From the NCBI GenBank assembly GCA_013360915.1, contig JABWAT010000008.1, positions 1-64,000 of the forward strand: a stretch of DNA of 64,000 nucleotides, given 5' to 3'. The notes beneath the pieces were generated by a model, which was not told the origin of the DNA, did no database searches, and saw only the letters and a list, made by a program, of their open reading frames with translations. The translations under genes and the position numbers were made by a program. Source of the stretch: Bacteroidota bacterium. GTDB taxonomy: Bacteria > Bacteroidota > JABWAT01. Position 1 is the stretch's first letter. Each line of letters starts with the position of its first letter. This document shows, in pieces, positions 26,867-36,342 of the stretch.

Positions 26867-27781
26867 GTGAGTCTGCTTGTCGTCGGGTCAGTTGCCCTCG
26901 ATACCATTGAAACACCGTTTGGAAAAGCTGATGACGCCCTGGGCGGATCGGCAACCTTTATCACCGCTGCTGCCTCGTTTTTTTATCAGGATATCCATCT
27001 GGTTGGTGTGGTTGGCGGTGACTTCCCAAAAGTTCATATAGATTTTCTCAAAGACCGGGGAATCAATCTGAACGGATTGCAGATCATCGAGGAAGGAAAA
27101 ACCTTCCGCTGGCACGGCCGGTATCATTTTGACCTGAATACCCGCGATACACTCGACACTCAGCTGAATGTGTTTGAATCTTTCAATCCGATTATTCCTG
27201 AAGCAGCCCGTCAGGCCGATATTGTTTGTCTGGGTAATATACACCCCATCCTGCAAAGACAGGTTCTCGATCAGGTGATTAACCCAAAGCTGGTCATTGC
27301 TGATACCATGAATTTCTGGATCACCGGGGCTTATGATGAGCTAGTAAAAACACTGGCCCGGGTCGATCTGCTCAGCATTAACGATTCCGAAGCGCGTGAA
27401 CTGGCCGGGGAGTATAACCTGATCAGAGCCGCCCGGAAAATCATGGCCATGGGCCCACACACGCTTATTATCAAAAAGGGTGAACACGGAGCCCTGCTGT
27501 TTACGCAGGATGAAGTTTTCAGTGCACCCGCCTTTCCGCTTGAAGATATTTTCGACCCGACCGGCGCCGGTGATACCTTTATGGGAGGCTTTGCTGGTTA
27601 CATTGCCAAACAGGGAAAACTGGACAATGCCAACCTTCGCCGCGCGGTGGTTTATGGTTCAACGCTGGCATCTTTCTCGGTTGAAAAATTCAGCCTGGAG
27701 CGGTTGCAGGATCTGACCATGCAGGATATCAATCACCGGTACCGCCAGTTCAACAATCTCTGCCGGTTCGATCCGGATTAA
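26867..27781 (+). CDS. PfkB/ribokinase-family carbohydrate kinase
   Basis: 304 residues with a GTG start preceded by GGAT. PfkB-fold signatures: LLVVGSVALDTIETPFG, GGSATFITAAASFF at the sugar-binding lid, DTMNFWI in the middle, LLSINDSEARELAG, and the C-terminal DPTGAGDTFMGGFAGYIA with the catalytic Asp of the GAGD motif. This branch, often annotated as sugar kinase or adenosine kinase-like, cannot be given a substrate from sequence. It is the last plus-strand gene before a convergent minus-strand gene only 6 bp away. Confidence 0.87.
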   Translation: MSLLVVGSVALDTIETPFGKADDALGGSATFITAAASFFYQDIHLVGVVGGDFPKVHIDFLKDRGINLNGLQIIEEGKTFRWHGRYHFDLNTRDTLDTQLNVFESFNPIIPEAARQADIVCLGNIHPILQRQVLDQVINPKLVIADTMNFWITGAYDELVKTLARVDLLSINDSEARELAGEYNLIRAARKIMAMGPHTLIIKKGEHGALLFTQDEVFSAPAFPLEDIFDPTGAGDTFMGGFAGYIAKQGKLDNANLRRAVVYGSTLASFSVEKFSLERLQDLTMQDINHRYRQFNNLCRFDPD

Positions 27782-27787
27782 ACCGGC

Positions 27788-30700
27788 TTACAAACGGCAA
27801 CCAACCACCACCACCAGTTTTCTGGTGGTCTGCTCACCGGTCAGCTGGTTTCTGAATGACTGAAGGATGATGTAAGGGCCGGCCGGTACCCGCCGGCCCT
27901 GATGCCTGCCCATCCAGAAGACCACCCCGTTCTCGGCCACCGGACCAACCGGCATGACCGGATCCAGTTCCCTGCCGATGATATCAAAAACCCGCAAATC
28001 AGCAGTATAGATACCAGCCGGTAACCGCCAGCTGATCTCACATGCTTCACCTTCATCGGGAAAAAAGGGATTGGGGGTGGCGGTTAACCGCCCGGATCCC
28101 GGCTTTTGCATATCGGCCGCCACTGAATTTTTTCTGCCGGGTGTTCCTCCGGACTGATCTCCCGAACTATTCCAGTTTCCTGCCATTTCCGCTGGCAGAT
28201 CCGATCGTCTACGCTCCAACGATATCCCGGTCGTGGATTCTAGATCGGGATGGTGCCAATCCGGGCGGTAACCCACCGACTCAATCCGGTATCCCCATTC
28301 ATCCTTAATCAGAATTGAATCTTCTCCGGCATTCAGATCCAGCCGATCAGACAGAATCACCACCCGACTGGTCAGAGTATCGGTTTTCCAGCGTGAAAAA
28401 AAGGTGCTGTCATCTGCCACAACCAGGTACTCACCGGGAAGGAGGTTCAACTCTTCGTCAAGCCACACCTGATTCCCGGCCCCATCGCGAACAGCCCACG
28501 CTTTGAGGGCGACCGGGCGACTTCCTGTATTCAGCAATTCAATCCAGTCCGGACCCACTCTGCCATCGGACCCTTTGCCCGGATCAGAAAGAAATTCATT
28601 CACCACCACGCCAATCCCCTCATGAAAATGAACCGGAATTTCAATTACATTGGATGATGGACGTTCATCGGGCGGAAAGTCAGCTACAAACCGGCAACGA
28701 CCCGACTGGTCTGCCCGGAGTGAAAAGGGAACCACCACCGAATCACCCGGATTGAGGTATTCCAGAGCATTCCAAATCCCAAGCGAATCGACTGTACCGG
28801 CATCAGAGAGGAACCAGCCTCTCACCTGAAGTCTTTCTGCGGGGGCAAGGCCTGTATTCCTGATCGTCAGGGACAGATTCAAGGGTTCATCGGGAAATGC
28901 ATCAGCCTTTTCCATTCCCGCCAAAGCCACATCCAGAAACCGGACCGGCCAGGTGTTGGGTTGTGCCGGTGATCCCCCGGGCCAGCGGGACGTTCGCCAG
29001 TCCACCAGTCCCAAAGAATCGACCCGTTCATAACTATATCCGGGCTGAAGCCATCCGGGCGGCAGAAAGACCGAATCGATCACAGAACCTTGCGGACTGG
29101 TCAGTGTCAGGGTTCCCGATCCGGAAAGAAGGTCCGGGAAAGAGGCACACCAGATCACTTTTCCGGTTGCGCCCGATGGAACCGGTTCATCCTTTTTCAA
29201 CAGAATGCACCTTCCACCCGGCCATATCGGGGAGTTGGATGGAGACACGGATGAGCGGGGCCCGGTCTTCCACCCGATCTTAATCTCATCGGGATAGACC
29301 GGGTACTCCGAGTCATTAACCAATTCCACAAAGGACGGAACACCCGTTGCTCCCGACGATATTTCGGTCATTTTCAGGGTTCCCGGGGTGAAGGGAAGGG
29401 TTACATCCACAGTATCTCTGGCAACGGTTACACCGGTTGTCTGAATCGACATGATAAATTGGTAAGAGCCCGGAGAGGCATTGATATCCGAAAAACCGGT
29501 TTCGACGGAATCACCAAAACAAATGAGCTGGTTAAGATCAGAGATATACACTTCCACGGGCCGTGAACCAGACAGATTCCGGTAAACCAGTTTCCCTTCC
29601 AGGGTGGTGTGCCTGAGGGTATCCGAACCGGTGAATTGGATCTTCCCTGTAACAGAAAACCCGTTTACTCCCACCGTGGCTGACAGTCTCCTGATCCACC
29701 GGCTGCTGATTTTCTGTAACGGCGGCGGTGCCCACTTTCCCGGATTCCCATTCAGGTCGGGCGAAGGTTGCCAGAAACGGTTCACATGCGCCTGAGGGAC
29801 CGCCACCCGTTCCCAGGACCGTCCATCGCCGGCATCCCGTCCCCAGGTAAAGGAATCCGAGGCGACCGAATCGGCAAAAACCTCCAATGAACCATTCCGG
29901 TTGGTCAAGGAAAAGGCAGGCTCCGATTTTGCAATCACACAACCTGTTTTTCCTTCCAGATCTGTGTACAGCCGATCGGGAAGGCTGAACCAGCTTTCAC
30001 AGAATACTACCAGCGTTTGTCCGGGCCCAAGTCTTTTACCTGGTTGGGAAACCGGTTCGATCTGAAAGGTGGCTGATCCATTCCGGAAAGTGATGATGCT
30101 GACAGGCAAACTATCTGTCGGATGCAGATTCGTGAGTTCGATAAATTCATTTCCGTAGTCGGATCCATCCGGATTGGCCATCACTTCAGTCAACCGCAGG
30201 TCGTTCAGAGGCCAGGCCTTTTCAACGGTGACCCACCCTTCTGACCGGTTGTTTTCGGGTACATCATCCGACCCTTCCCACTCAGCAGAGTATTGAATCG
30301 GTCCGGACTGAGCAGGTATCCAACGGAATGTGATTGTCTGGCTCTGACCCGGCCCGATATTTTCGACACCAAGGGGAGCCAGGAATTCATTTCCGGGTTT
30401 GAAACGAACCGTTCCGGCACCGGTCGGCAACCACCCGGCACTTTTCAGGGTGACCTTCACATTAACCGGACGACCAACCTGTACCCATCCGTCAAACGAA
30501 ACGGAGTCCATCCGGATATCCCGTGCGGCGGTGGCTTCCACCTTCCAGTTTATCAGGAGTGAGTCATTGTTTTTATCGCCGGTATCTCCACTGATCCGTG
30601 CAACAATCGGGTATAATCCCTGGGGCAGGCGCCGGATTGAAAACGGTTGATGACTCTCTCCGCCAGCAGGGACGGTGAACGGGTTTGAAATAAAAAGCAG

Positions 30701-31417
30701 CTCACCTGATGGATCTGAAAGTGAAATGGTCACTGGTGTGGCTGGGAGGATTCCGATGTTTGTGAGGATGACATGGCCCGCTGTATCGCCTGACTGATGG
30801 ACCGAAACCAGTGAGGCATCGGTGAGAACCGGGATGTCTCCTGCATACGGCTGCCCTGGGGTACCATGAGTCAGGACGGATTGAATCCAGTTTGCTCCCG
30901 GGAAAAACTGTCCCGGAGGGCCTGCAGGATGCCGCCGCTCAATGGAAAATCCCGCCGGAACCGTTACTTGCCAACTGATCGATGAAAGTGTATCGCCCGT
31001 TGAGGCCGAGAGAATGCAAAGGAAGTCAGAGGTATTGCCCAGACCATTGCCGATACTGGCATTACTGGTTTTGAAAACCGGTGTCCCGGGCGGAATCACC
31101 TGTTCATAATGACGAGGATTTCCGGCCAGGAAATAATCCTTATCAATCAGAAGCGCATGTGAACGGGGAGGAATTTTTGGTGGGCCCGCCACATGAATCA
31201 GGGACGTTGTGCTGTATCCGTCCCGGAACCGGATTGCGGCCGGATCGAGAGAATCGGCACCCGGATTGAAAAACTCTGCATATTCGCTGTCAGCATCCAA
31301 TGGACGGAACATGACCTCGGTAATGACCGGTTGGGCCTGCAGAGAACTGCCGGATGCCAGACAAATAAAAAAGAGCCAGCGGCCTACAAGGCTCCCAGCC
31401 GTTTTCGGATTATCCAT
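27788..31417 (-). CDS. Large secreted protein with lamin-tail domains and sorting-like C-terminus
   Basis: 1209 residues with a signal peptide (LFFICLASGSSLQAQ). At least four lamin-tail-domain (LTD)-like modules are recognisable by ITEVMFRP-EYAEFFN (about 32), LTEVMANP-NEFIELTN (about 410), MTEISS-SFVELVN (about 680) and VVNEFLSDP-DWIELLN (about 945). CARDB-like beta-sandwiches lie between them (for example DIRMDSVSFDGWVQVGRP). The end (PNPFFPDEGE, LRVFDIIGRELD) is a T9SS/FlgD-like C-terminal domain. LTD proteins of this phylum are surface or extracellular, some nuclease-linked, but no catalytic domain is seen. It overlaps the VWA gene by 34 bp. Confidence 0.82.
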   Translation of the reverse strand: MDNPKTAGSLVGRWLFFICLASGSSLQAQPVITEVMFRPLDADSEYAEFFNPGADSLDPAAIRFRDGYSTTSLIHVAGPPKIPPRSHALLIDKDYFLAGNPRHYEQVIPPGTPVFKTSNASIGNGLGNTSDFLCILSASTGDTLSSISWQVTVPAGFSIERRHPAGPPGQFFPGANWIQSVLTHGTPGQPYAGDIPVLTDASLVSVHQSGDTAGHVILTNIGILPATPVTISLSDPSGELLFISNPFTVPAGGESHQPFSIRRLPQGLYPIVARISGDTGDKNNDSLLINWKVEATAARDIRMDSVSFDGWVQVGRPVNVKVTLKSAGWLPTGAGTVRFKPGNEFLAPLGVENIGPGQSQTITFRWIPAQSGPIQYSAEWEGSDDVPENNRSEGWVTVEKAWPLNDLRLTEVMANPDGSDYGNEFIELTNLHPTDSLPVSIITFRNGSATFQIEPVSQPGKRLGPGQTLVVFCESWFSLPDRLYTDLEGKTGCVIAKSEPAFSLTNRNGSLEVFADSVASDSFTWGRDAGDGRSWERVAVPQAHVNRFWQPSPDLNGNPGKWAPPPLQKISSRWIRRLSATVGVNGFSVTGKIQFTGSDTLRHTTLEGKLVYRNLSGSRPVEVYISDLNQLICFGDSVETGFSDINASPGSYQFIMSIQTTGVTVARDTVDVTLPFTPGTLKMTEISSGATGVPSFVELVNDSEYPVYPDEIKIGWKTGPRSSVSPSNSPIWPGGRCILLKKDEPVPSGATGKVIWCASFPDLLSGSGTLTLTSPQGSVIDSVFLPPGWLQPGYSYERVDSLGLVDWRTSRWPGGSPAQPNTWPVRFLDVALAGMEKADAFPDEPLNLSLTIRNTGLAPAERLQVRGWFLSDAGTVDSLGIWNALEYLNPGDSVVVPFSLRADQSGRCRFVADFPPDERPSSNVIEIPVHFHEGIGVVVNEFLSDPGKGSDGRVGPDWIELLNTGSRPVALKAWAVRDGAGNQVWLDEELNLLPGEYLVVADDSTFFSRWKTDTLTSRVVILSDRLDLNAGEDSILIKDEWGYRIESVGYRPDWHHPDLESTTGISLERRRSDLPAEMAGNWNSSGDQSGGTPGRKNSVAADMQKPGSGRLTATPNPFFPDEGEACEISWRLPAGIYTADLRVFDIIGRELDPVMPVGPVAENGVVFWMGRHQGRRVPAGPYIILQSFRNQLTGEQTTRKLVVVVGCRL

Positions 31418-33423
31418 TCGGTTGTCAATAGAATCAGGATCAGCAGAAAAATACCGACCTGATCCCAGCTATCCAACACACGTGAACGGATTTCTGGTTT
31501 TGCCAGGGAATTTAATCGTTCTTTAATTGTTTGTAGATCGGGTAACCCCGTGTAAGTCTGACCGCCGGTGCCAGAAGCCCACGTTCTGAAAGGTTCTGTG
31601 GATGCATAGTCTACAGAGGTTTCAGAGTCCAATTTTCCAGGCTGGTAAGTGCCTGTCATGATCTCTGTCCGGCCATCCGGTTGAACCAGCCTTGCTTTCC
31701 AGTTAAAAAATCCCGAGCCCGGTGGCCGGAACAAAGCGCCAAAGGAGGTTTTTGTCTCGGGCTGCAATCGCACCTCGGGCAGATCACCTGGTGTTAGCCA
31801 GGCAACCAGAGAATCCGCTGGCCAGGAAATCCGATCCGGATTCAGAACCACGGTGGCCTTCAGATCGGTACCGCTTCCCGAAGGCTGGAAGGAAACAGAG
31901 AAAGGATCTTCATCGGCCGGAGTCAGCAAATCGCGAATGAGCAAACGGAACCCGGATGCCATACCGGAAGGAGATCTCCCATTCAGTGCTTCCAGCCGGT
32001 CCCAATCATCCCAGGCCCCGGCAGCAACCCATGCACGTTTGGGAAGCCCGGTACCCGACCATGCCACCGGAAAATCCAGAATGGTTCCTGCAATATTGAG
32101 TTGTGCCGACTCACCACGAACCCCCGGAACGGCCATCAGAGCCGTCTGATGTGGTGGCATCCGGCCAATTTCTTCGGGAGTCCAACCCGACAGGAGTCCG
32201 GTTCGTCCTTCAACCGGTGCTGGCATCCAGGGTTTCCTGTTAAAGGGTTCGGGGATAATTCTGAAAGGAGGAACCCAGTCGGGTAACGCACCAGAAATTA
32301 GAGGAACCGAGGAGACGAGCAAGACCGGATTTTTTTCGGTCAGGGACCTGAATCCTGAGATAGTCCTGGTTTCAACGGAAGGATAGTTGACTGCAATGAT
32401 CAAACCGGTAAATCCGGCTGGTGGTGCAGAGGAAAACCGTGAAGGAGTTAACTCCCTGGTATCATAAAAAATACCGGCATTTTTTGCGCCGGCTGCAAGG
32501 GCCTGACGGTGAATAAACCCGATGAACGGCTGTGGTTCATGCGCCAGTATCCAGACATCACGGTAACGTTCTCTGATCCGGATGCGGATGGTCTCACCTT
32601 GACTTCTGATGGCGGAAGAGCCTTCCAGCCTGACCTGAACCACAACGGTTCCGGGGTTCTGACTGACCACCGGAATCCGGATCAGCTGATTGCCTGCCCC
32701 CGATTCAGATACGATCCAATCACTGGCTCCTGTGGCTCCACCTGTCCACATCACCCTGACTGAATCGGAAGGAACCGAACGCCAGGTTACATTCAATGGC
32801 AGGCGTAGGGTATCGCCGGTAAATCCGGTCATCTGTTCACGCGACAGAGGCTGAAGCATAAATCCAGCTGGCTGGGTGGTGTCTCCCACCATCCAGGCAT
32901 CCCAGTGCCCCACCGGTTCGGTAAAAAACCACTCCTGGTCATCAAACCGACCATCGGTGACCACCAGATTCAATCCGTTCCCTGCCGATTTTACAACCGG
33001 ACTGAACCGGGTCTGCGAGGTCATGGATGCAGTCGTATCAGGTAACTCTGAAACCGATGAACCAAAAAAACGGACGGACAGATTCACCGAATCACTGGCA
33101 AGGTCCTGAATGCGTGAAATCACATCAGTGCGAGTGGCATCGGTCCACCAGTTGTTCATACTGCGGCTCTGGTCAATCCAGACCGTCACCGATGGATAGG
33201 CATTCATTGAAACGGAACTTCGGATCACCGGGTGAACCGCCAGCGATCCAATAAGAATCAGAACCACTGACCTGAGTGAAATGAGCAGGAGGCGGAAGGA
33301 AGGAGGCAATTCCGGCCTTACCCTGCGGTAGGACCAGATGGACAGCCAGCAGGAAACAATGGTCAGGACCAAAAGATACCATGAGAACCAGTCAGGAGAG
33401 AGTTCCAGCCACTTGTCGGTCAT
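31384..33423 (-). CDS. Membrane protein with von Willebrand A-like domain
   Basis: 679 residues. Two N-terminal membrane helices (about 12-30 and 45-65) are followed by a VWA-like domain starting VTVWIDQSRSM, which carries the metal-ion MIDAS motif D-x-S-x-S. A long beta-rich region follows, then a single C-terminal membrane helix (VGIFLLILILLTTEWII). This BatA/aerotolerance-like layout (helix pair, VWA, terminal helix near RKRLG) is common for Bacteroidota envelope proteins of unknown function. The ATG at 33423 overlaps the SDR stop (ATGA) and is preferred over an upstream start at 33471. Confidence 0.75.
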   Translation of the reverse strand: MTDKWLELSPDWFSWYLLVLTIVSCWLSIWSYRRVRPELPPSFRLLLISLRSVVLILIGSLAVHPVIRSSVSMNAYPSVTVWIDQSRSMNNWWTDATRTDVISRIQDLASDSVNLSVRFFGSSVSELPDTTASMTSQTRFSPVVKSAGNGLNLVVTDGRFDDQEWFFTEPVGHWDAWMVGDTTQPAGFMLQPLSREQMTGFTGDTLRLPLNVTWRSVPSDSVRVMWTGGATGASDWIVSESGAGNQLIRIPVVSQNPGTVVVQVRLEGSSAIRSQGETIRIRIRERYRDVWILAHEPQPFIGFIHRQALAAGAKNAGIFYDTRELTPSRFSSAPPAGFTGLIIAVNYPSVETRTISGFRSLTEKNPVLLVSSVPLISGALPDWVPPFRIIPEPFNRKPWMPAPVEGRTGLLSGWTPEEIGRMPPHQTALMAVPGVRGESAQLNIAGTILDFPVAWSGTGLPKRAWVAAGAWDDWDRLEALNGRSPSGMASGFRLLIRDLLTPADEDPFSVSFQPSGSGTDLKATVVLNPDRISWPADSLVAWLTPGDLPEVRLQPETKTSFGALFRPPGSGFFNWKARLVQPDGRTEIMTGTYQPGKLDSETSVDYASTEPFRTWASGTGGQTYTGLPDLQTIKERLNSLAKPEIRSRVLDSWDQVGIFLLILILLTTEWIIRKRLGAL

Positions 33424-34280
33424 GATCGCGAGCCGCCTCCCTGGCGCATTTTTCTGGCCAGTTCGGGCCATTGGTCTTCGGGGATGGCCCGGAGCGGATT
33501 AAACTGACCGGCCCCGTTTAATTGTTCTCCGCCATCTAACCGGATCACCTCTCCGTTGATAAAACGGCTGAGCGGGGACATGAGAAAGACAGCCAGATTG
33601 GTCAGGTCTTCATGGGTACCAAATGTTCCGCCCGGAATGCGGTTCTTCATCACCTGTTCCCAAGATTCATCGGGAAGCAGCCGGGAAAACGCGCCTTTTG
33701 TCGGGATGGGGCCGGGGGCAATGGCGTTTACCCTGATTCCGTTGCCACCCCATTCCGCTGCCAGAGACCGGGTCAGGGCATTGACACCTGCTTTTGCACA
33801 GGCAGAGGGAACCACAAATCCACTCCCGGAATCGGCATAAGTGGTCGAAATATTTAAAACGACACCCGGTAGCCGGTTTTCGAGCCAGTACCGGCCAGCG
33901 GCATGGGTGCAATAGAACGTTCCTCTGAGTACAATATCAACCACCACATCGAACCCTTTCGGGGATAAAAGCTGAGTTGGTGAGATAAAATTACCCGCCG
34001 CGTTATTGATCAATCCATCCAGTTGTCCATATTCCTCTACAACCGACGCGATCATTTCTGCCACCTGGTCAGAATTTCTGACATCACAAACCCGGAATCC
34101 GATGTTGAGTCCTTCCGAGGCCAATGCTTCAGCAGAAGCCTCCAGAACCTCTCTTTTGCGGCTTGAAATCACGATTCTGGCCCCATAGCCCGCCATGGCC
34201 CGGGCCATGCTGAGTCCAAGTCCGGTGCCGCCCCCGGTAATCAGGATAACCCGGTTGTCTAATAAAGTAGGCTGAAACAT
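33420..34280 (-). CDS. SDR oxidoreductase, 2,4-dienoyl-CoA reductase-like
   Basis: 286 residues. Rossmann motif ITGGGTGLGLSMA at the N-terminus, arginines in ISSRKRE that favour NADPH, NNAAGNF in the middle and the FINGEVIRLDGG end of short-chain dehydrogenases. The segment ISTTYADSGSGFVVPSACAKAGV lacks the usual Tyr of YxxxK (Ser in its place, Lys kept). This matches the DECR branch, which reduces 2,4-dienoyl-CoA in unsaturated fatty acid breakdown using a different tyrosine. It heads the unit SDR > VWA > LTD protein; a link between these functions is not evident. Confidence 0.85.
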   Translation of the reverse strand: MFQPTLLDNRVILITGGGTGLGLSMARAMAGYGARIVISSRKREVLEASAEALASEGLNIGFRVCDVRNSDQVAEMIASVVEEYGQLDGLINNAAGNFISPTQLLSPKGFDVVVDIVLRGTFYCTHAAGRYWLENRLPGVVLNISTTYADSGSGFVVPSACAKAGVNALTRSLAAEWGGNGIRVNAIAPGPIPTKGAFSRLLPDESWEQVMKNRIPGGTFGTHEDLTNLAVFLMSPLSRFINGEVIRLDGGEQLNGAGQFNPLRAIPEDQWPELARKMRQGGGSRS

Positions 34281-34445
34281 CTGCTTTCTCCTGCCGTTTT
34301 TCCTGTTTTTCCCTTGTCAGGCGGCTTTGCGTCCAGAATAGTATACACCCCGGCGATGAAAGGAAGGTGATAATTGACCTCCGGCGTGACCAGTTACACA
34401 AAAAACAGAACCCGGGTCCACGTGAGCCCTCCCGGATGCCTCAAT

Positions 34446-34503
34446 TTGGCATCCAGATAAACATATCTTAATAAAAGCGCTTCCATTTGGCACGGCATTT
34501 GTA
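34446..34503 (+). promoter_or_regulatory. Regulatory region of the 3D-domain gene (two alternative promoters, palindrome)
   Basis: Two readings exist. (a) TTGGCA (34446-34451), 17 bp, TAATAA (34469-34474), directly followed by the palindrome AAGCGCTT (34475-34482), the same core as at 58148. (b) TTTGGCACGGCATTTGTA (34486-34503), matching sigma-54 TGGCAC-N5-TTGCA with one mismatch at the -12 C. In (b) the palindrome lies just upstream of the -24 element. Both readings place a start 30-60 nt before the ATG at 34545. Which is used cannot be decided from sequence. Confidence 0.4.
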
Positions 34504-34544
34504 AGTGGTACGGTCGTCGTATGTTCAACTAATCTGAGAGACAC

Positions 34545-35042
34545 ATGCCGAGAAAAACGATTCAGCGCTCGACCGTGGTTCTGCTGTTTGGCGCTCTGAT
34601 GGTATCTTCCTTCGGTTTTGGTCATTTCCAATCAACCAGTCAATATCGTGAACGGATCAGTGCCCTGCAGGATTCTCTGATTCTCACGCGTCAAAGTCTT
34701 GAAGCCAACCGGTTAAAATTGCGGGGCTCCATGGATACAGTGACGTTTACTTCTTACAATCCCGTCGAGGGACAGACCGATGACACGCCATTTACCACAG
34801 CCTCGGGCTCAACCGTGGATGGCTGGACATTGGCTCTTTCGCGTGATATGCTTCGTCCCCACAATTTCGAGGCTGAGTACAGTTACGGTGATACCGTCTA
34901 TGCCATTATTCCTTTGGTCGTCCGTGATACCATGAACAAGCGGTATGCCCGGTCAGCCGATATTCTTTCCTTCAGTTACGAGGTCAGCAAATGGCTGGGC
35001 CGTCGTGAGGGATACATTGTCAAAGCAAGTGAGATCAAGTGA
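34545..35042 (+). CDS. 3D-domain exported protein
   Basis: 165 residues. An N-terminal membrane or signal segment (STVVLLFGALMVSSFGFGHF) is followed by a coiled-coil-like stretch (RERISALQDSLILTRQSLEANR). A 3D-type domain (FTSYNPVEGQTDDTPFTTASG, ALSRDM, then VVRDTMNKRYARSADILSF) fills the rest; in MltA and Rpf-like proteins this double-psi barrel carries three Asp residues and acts on peptidoglycan. It is probably envelope-located and cell-wall-linked. It stands alone between divergent regulatory sites upstream and a strong terminator downstream. Confidence 0.78.
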   Translation: MPRKTIQRSTVVLLFGALMVSSFGFGHFQSTSQYRERISALQDSLILTRQSLEANRLKLRGSMDTVTFTSYNPVEGQTDDTPFTTASGSTVDGWTLALSRDMLRPHNFEAEYSYGDTVYAIIPLVVRDTMNKRYARSADILSFSYEVSKWLGRREGYIVKASEIK

Positions 35043-35082
35043 TGTAATCTTCATCCGGTTTTAAGCTGGGTGACCCTTCCAC

Positions 35083-35120
35083 AGAAAAAGTCCGGTTCGT
35101 TTGAGCCGGACTTTTTCTTT
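35083..35120. terminator. Bidirectional terminator
   Basis: A perfect 13-bp stem AGAAAAAGTCCGG/CCGGACTTTTTCT (35083-35095 with 35106-35118) with a 10-nt loop has T runs on both strands. It serves the 3D-domain gene on the plus strand and the DUF1573 gene on the minus strand, whose stop is at 35121. Confidence 0.9.
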
Positions 35121-36038
35121 TTATAGCCGGTACCGGACCTCGGTTCCCTTTTTAACCTGAAGAAGCGCGCCTTCTCCCTGCTGCAGCACTTCTTTACCCG
35201 CCAGAATCTGATAGCTGCCGGCAGGCATCAGTTCACTGATCATAACCGGTTTGCTGATATAACTGGTCACCCGCACAATGACCTGATCGTTCACTTCCCG
35301 TTCGGGGACCACCACCACTCCCTGACGCTGTTCGTACCAGCCGAGAACCGATATCACTGCACGCCGGCGTGAAGGATCGTTACTTGTCAGGGTAAGAACG
35401 CCCGAGTACATACCCTCTGTTTCAGGCGAGGGGACGTCAACGGCCAATGTATAGGATGAGCCAGGCGGAACAGAGAGGGGTTCTTTCAGGATGTTTTTCT
35501 TGTCGAGTTCGGCCGTTTGCACCACCAATGGTTCGGTTCCCTTGTTTCTGATCGGGACCGATACGGTCACCCGCTGTCGGAAGGCCTGAACACCCAGATT
35601 GATCCGGTTGGCATCAAGAACTAGCCGGGGGCCTGACGGAGAGACTACTTCACCCTTCATGAAAACAGTAACCGGTTTCGACCCGGATCCATTCATAAAT
35701 ACAGTTATCTCGCGGTTGAACGGACCAGGACGGTTTTTGGAATCATAACTGGCCGTTACCACTGTGGTCTCACCAGGTTTGATTTCCTTCAGTGAAGGCT
35801 CAGCCGTGGTACAACCGCAACTTGTTTTAACCGGACCGACCGTGTGGGTGGCTGCAGACTGATTGGTAATTTTAAAATCGACCGTGACCACCTTACCCTC
35901 TTCGATTTCTCCAAGATCGACCACTTCGGAAGGCTCGACTTTATACTGCCCTGATGCAATGGAGGGAGCAACTGCCAGAAGACCGGCCAGTAAAGCCTTA
36001 CTTACAACATTCAGGGAGATTTTCATAGCTTTTTTCAT
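35121..36038 (-). CDS. DUF1573 exported protein
   Basis: 305 residues with a signal peptide (cleavage near SIASGQ). The N-terminal half is a DUF1573 Ig-like module (VDLGEIEEGKVVTVDFKITN, then the hallmark SCGCTTAEP and FNREITVFMNGS). A second similar beta module lies around 135-225, and an unknown C-terminal domain follows. Such proteins are periplasmic or surface beta-sandwiches common in Bacteroidota, of unknown role. It overlaps the HMA lipoprotein gene by 41 bp. Its Cys pair and the HMA neighbour hint at a metal or redox setting, which is inference. Confidence 0.85.
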   Translation of the reverse strand: MKKAMKISLNVVSKALLAGLLAVAPSIASGQYKVEPSEVVDLGEIEEGKVVTVDFKITNQSAATHTVGPVKTSCGCTTAEPSLKEIKPGETTVVTASYDSKNRPGPFNREITVFMNGSGSKPVTVFMKGEVVSPSGPRLVLDANRINLGVQAFRQRVTVSVPIRNKGTEPLVVQTAELDKKNILKEPLSVPPGSSYTLAVDVPSPETEGMYSGVLTLTSNDPSRRRAVISVLGWYEQRQGVVVVPEREVNDQVIVRVTSYISKPVMISELMPAGSYQILAGKEVLQQGEGALLQVKKGTEVRYRL

Positions 36039-36342
36039 CCTTCTTCACATGATCAGCATCATAACCGCTGGCAGAGACAACGTTCAGAATCATTTCTCGG
36101 GTGACCCCTTCTGTATGTGCCACCAGCACCATTTTCTTTTTCAGATCCACATCCACCTTTTTGACCCCATCGATCTTTTTCAACGCAGCGCTGATGGTTG
36201 CCTCGCACATGCTGCACTGAACACCTGGTGTGGAAATTTCATCTACCAGTAAATCGGAACCTGCAGTATCAGATTTGCTGCAGGCCAGACCGGTGAACAA
36301 CAATAAAACAAGTAAGCCCGGCCATATTTGCCAGCGTTTCAT
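35998..36342 (-). CDS. HMA (heavy-metal-associated) domain lipoprotein
   Basis: 114 residues. A lipoprotein signal (LLVLLLFTGLAC, Cys near 21) is followed by a ferredoxin-like HMA domain with the metal-binding CSMC (TPGVQCSMCEATI, about 39-50) and GVKKVDVDLKKKMVLV. The tail ends LPECC. By family, HMA domains bind Cu(I) or similar soft metals. A lipid-anchored copy outside the cytoplasm with a terminal Cys pair is unusual; it could sequester or deliver a metal in the periplasm. It overlaps murA by 4 bp (ATGA) and DUF1573 by 41 bp. Confidence 0.82.
   Translation of the reverse strand: MKRWQIWPGLLVLLLFTGLACSKSDTAGSDLLVDEISTPGVQCSMCEATISAALKKIDGVKKVDVDLKKKMVLVAHTEGVTREMILNVVSASGYDADHVKKDEKSYENLPECCK

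Noticed and set aside
33420-34280. Loss of the catalytic Tyr in the SDR protein
   Set aside because: Ser in place of the YxxxK tyrosine is normal for the 2,4-dienoyl-CoA reductase branch, so it is not a sign of inactivation.
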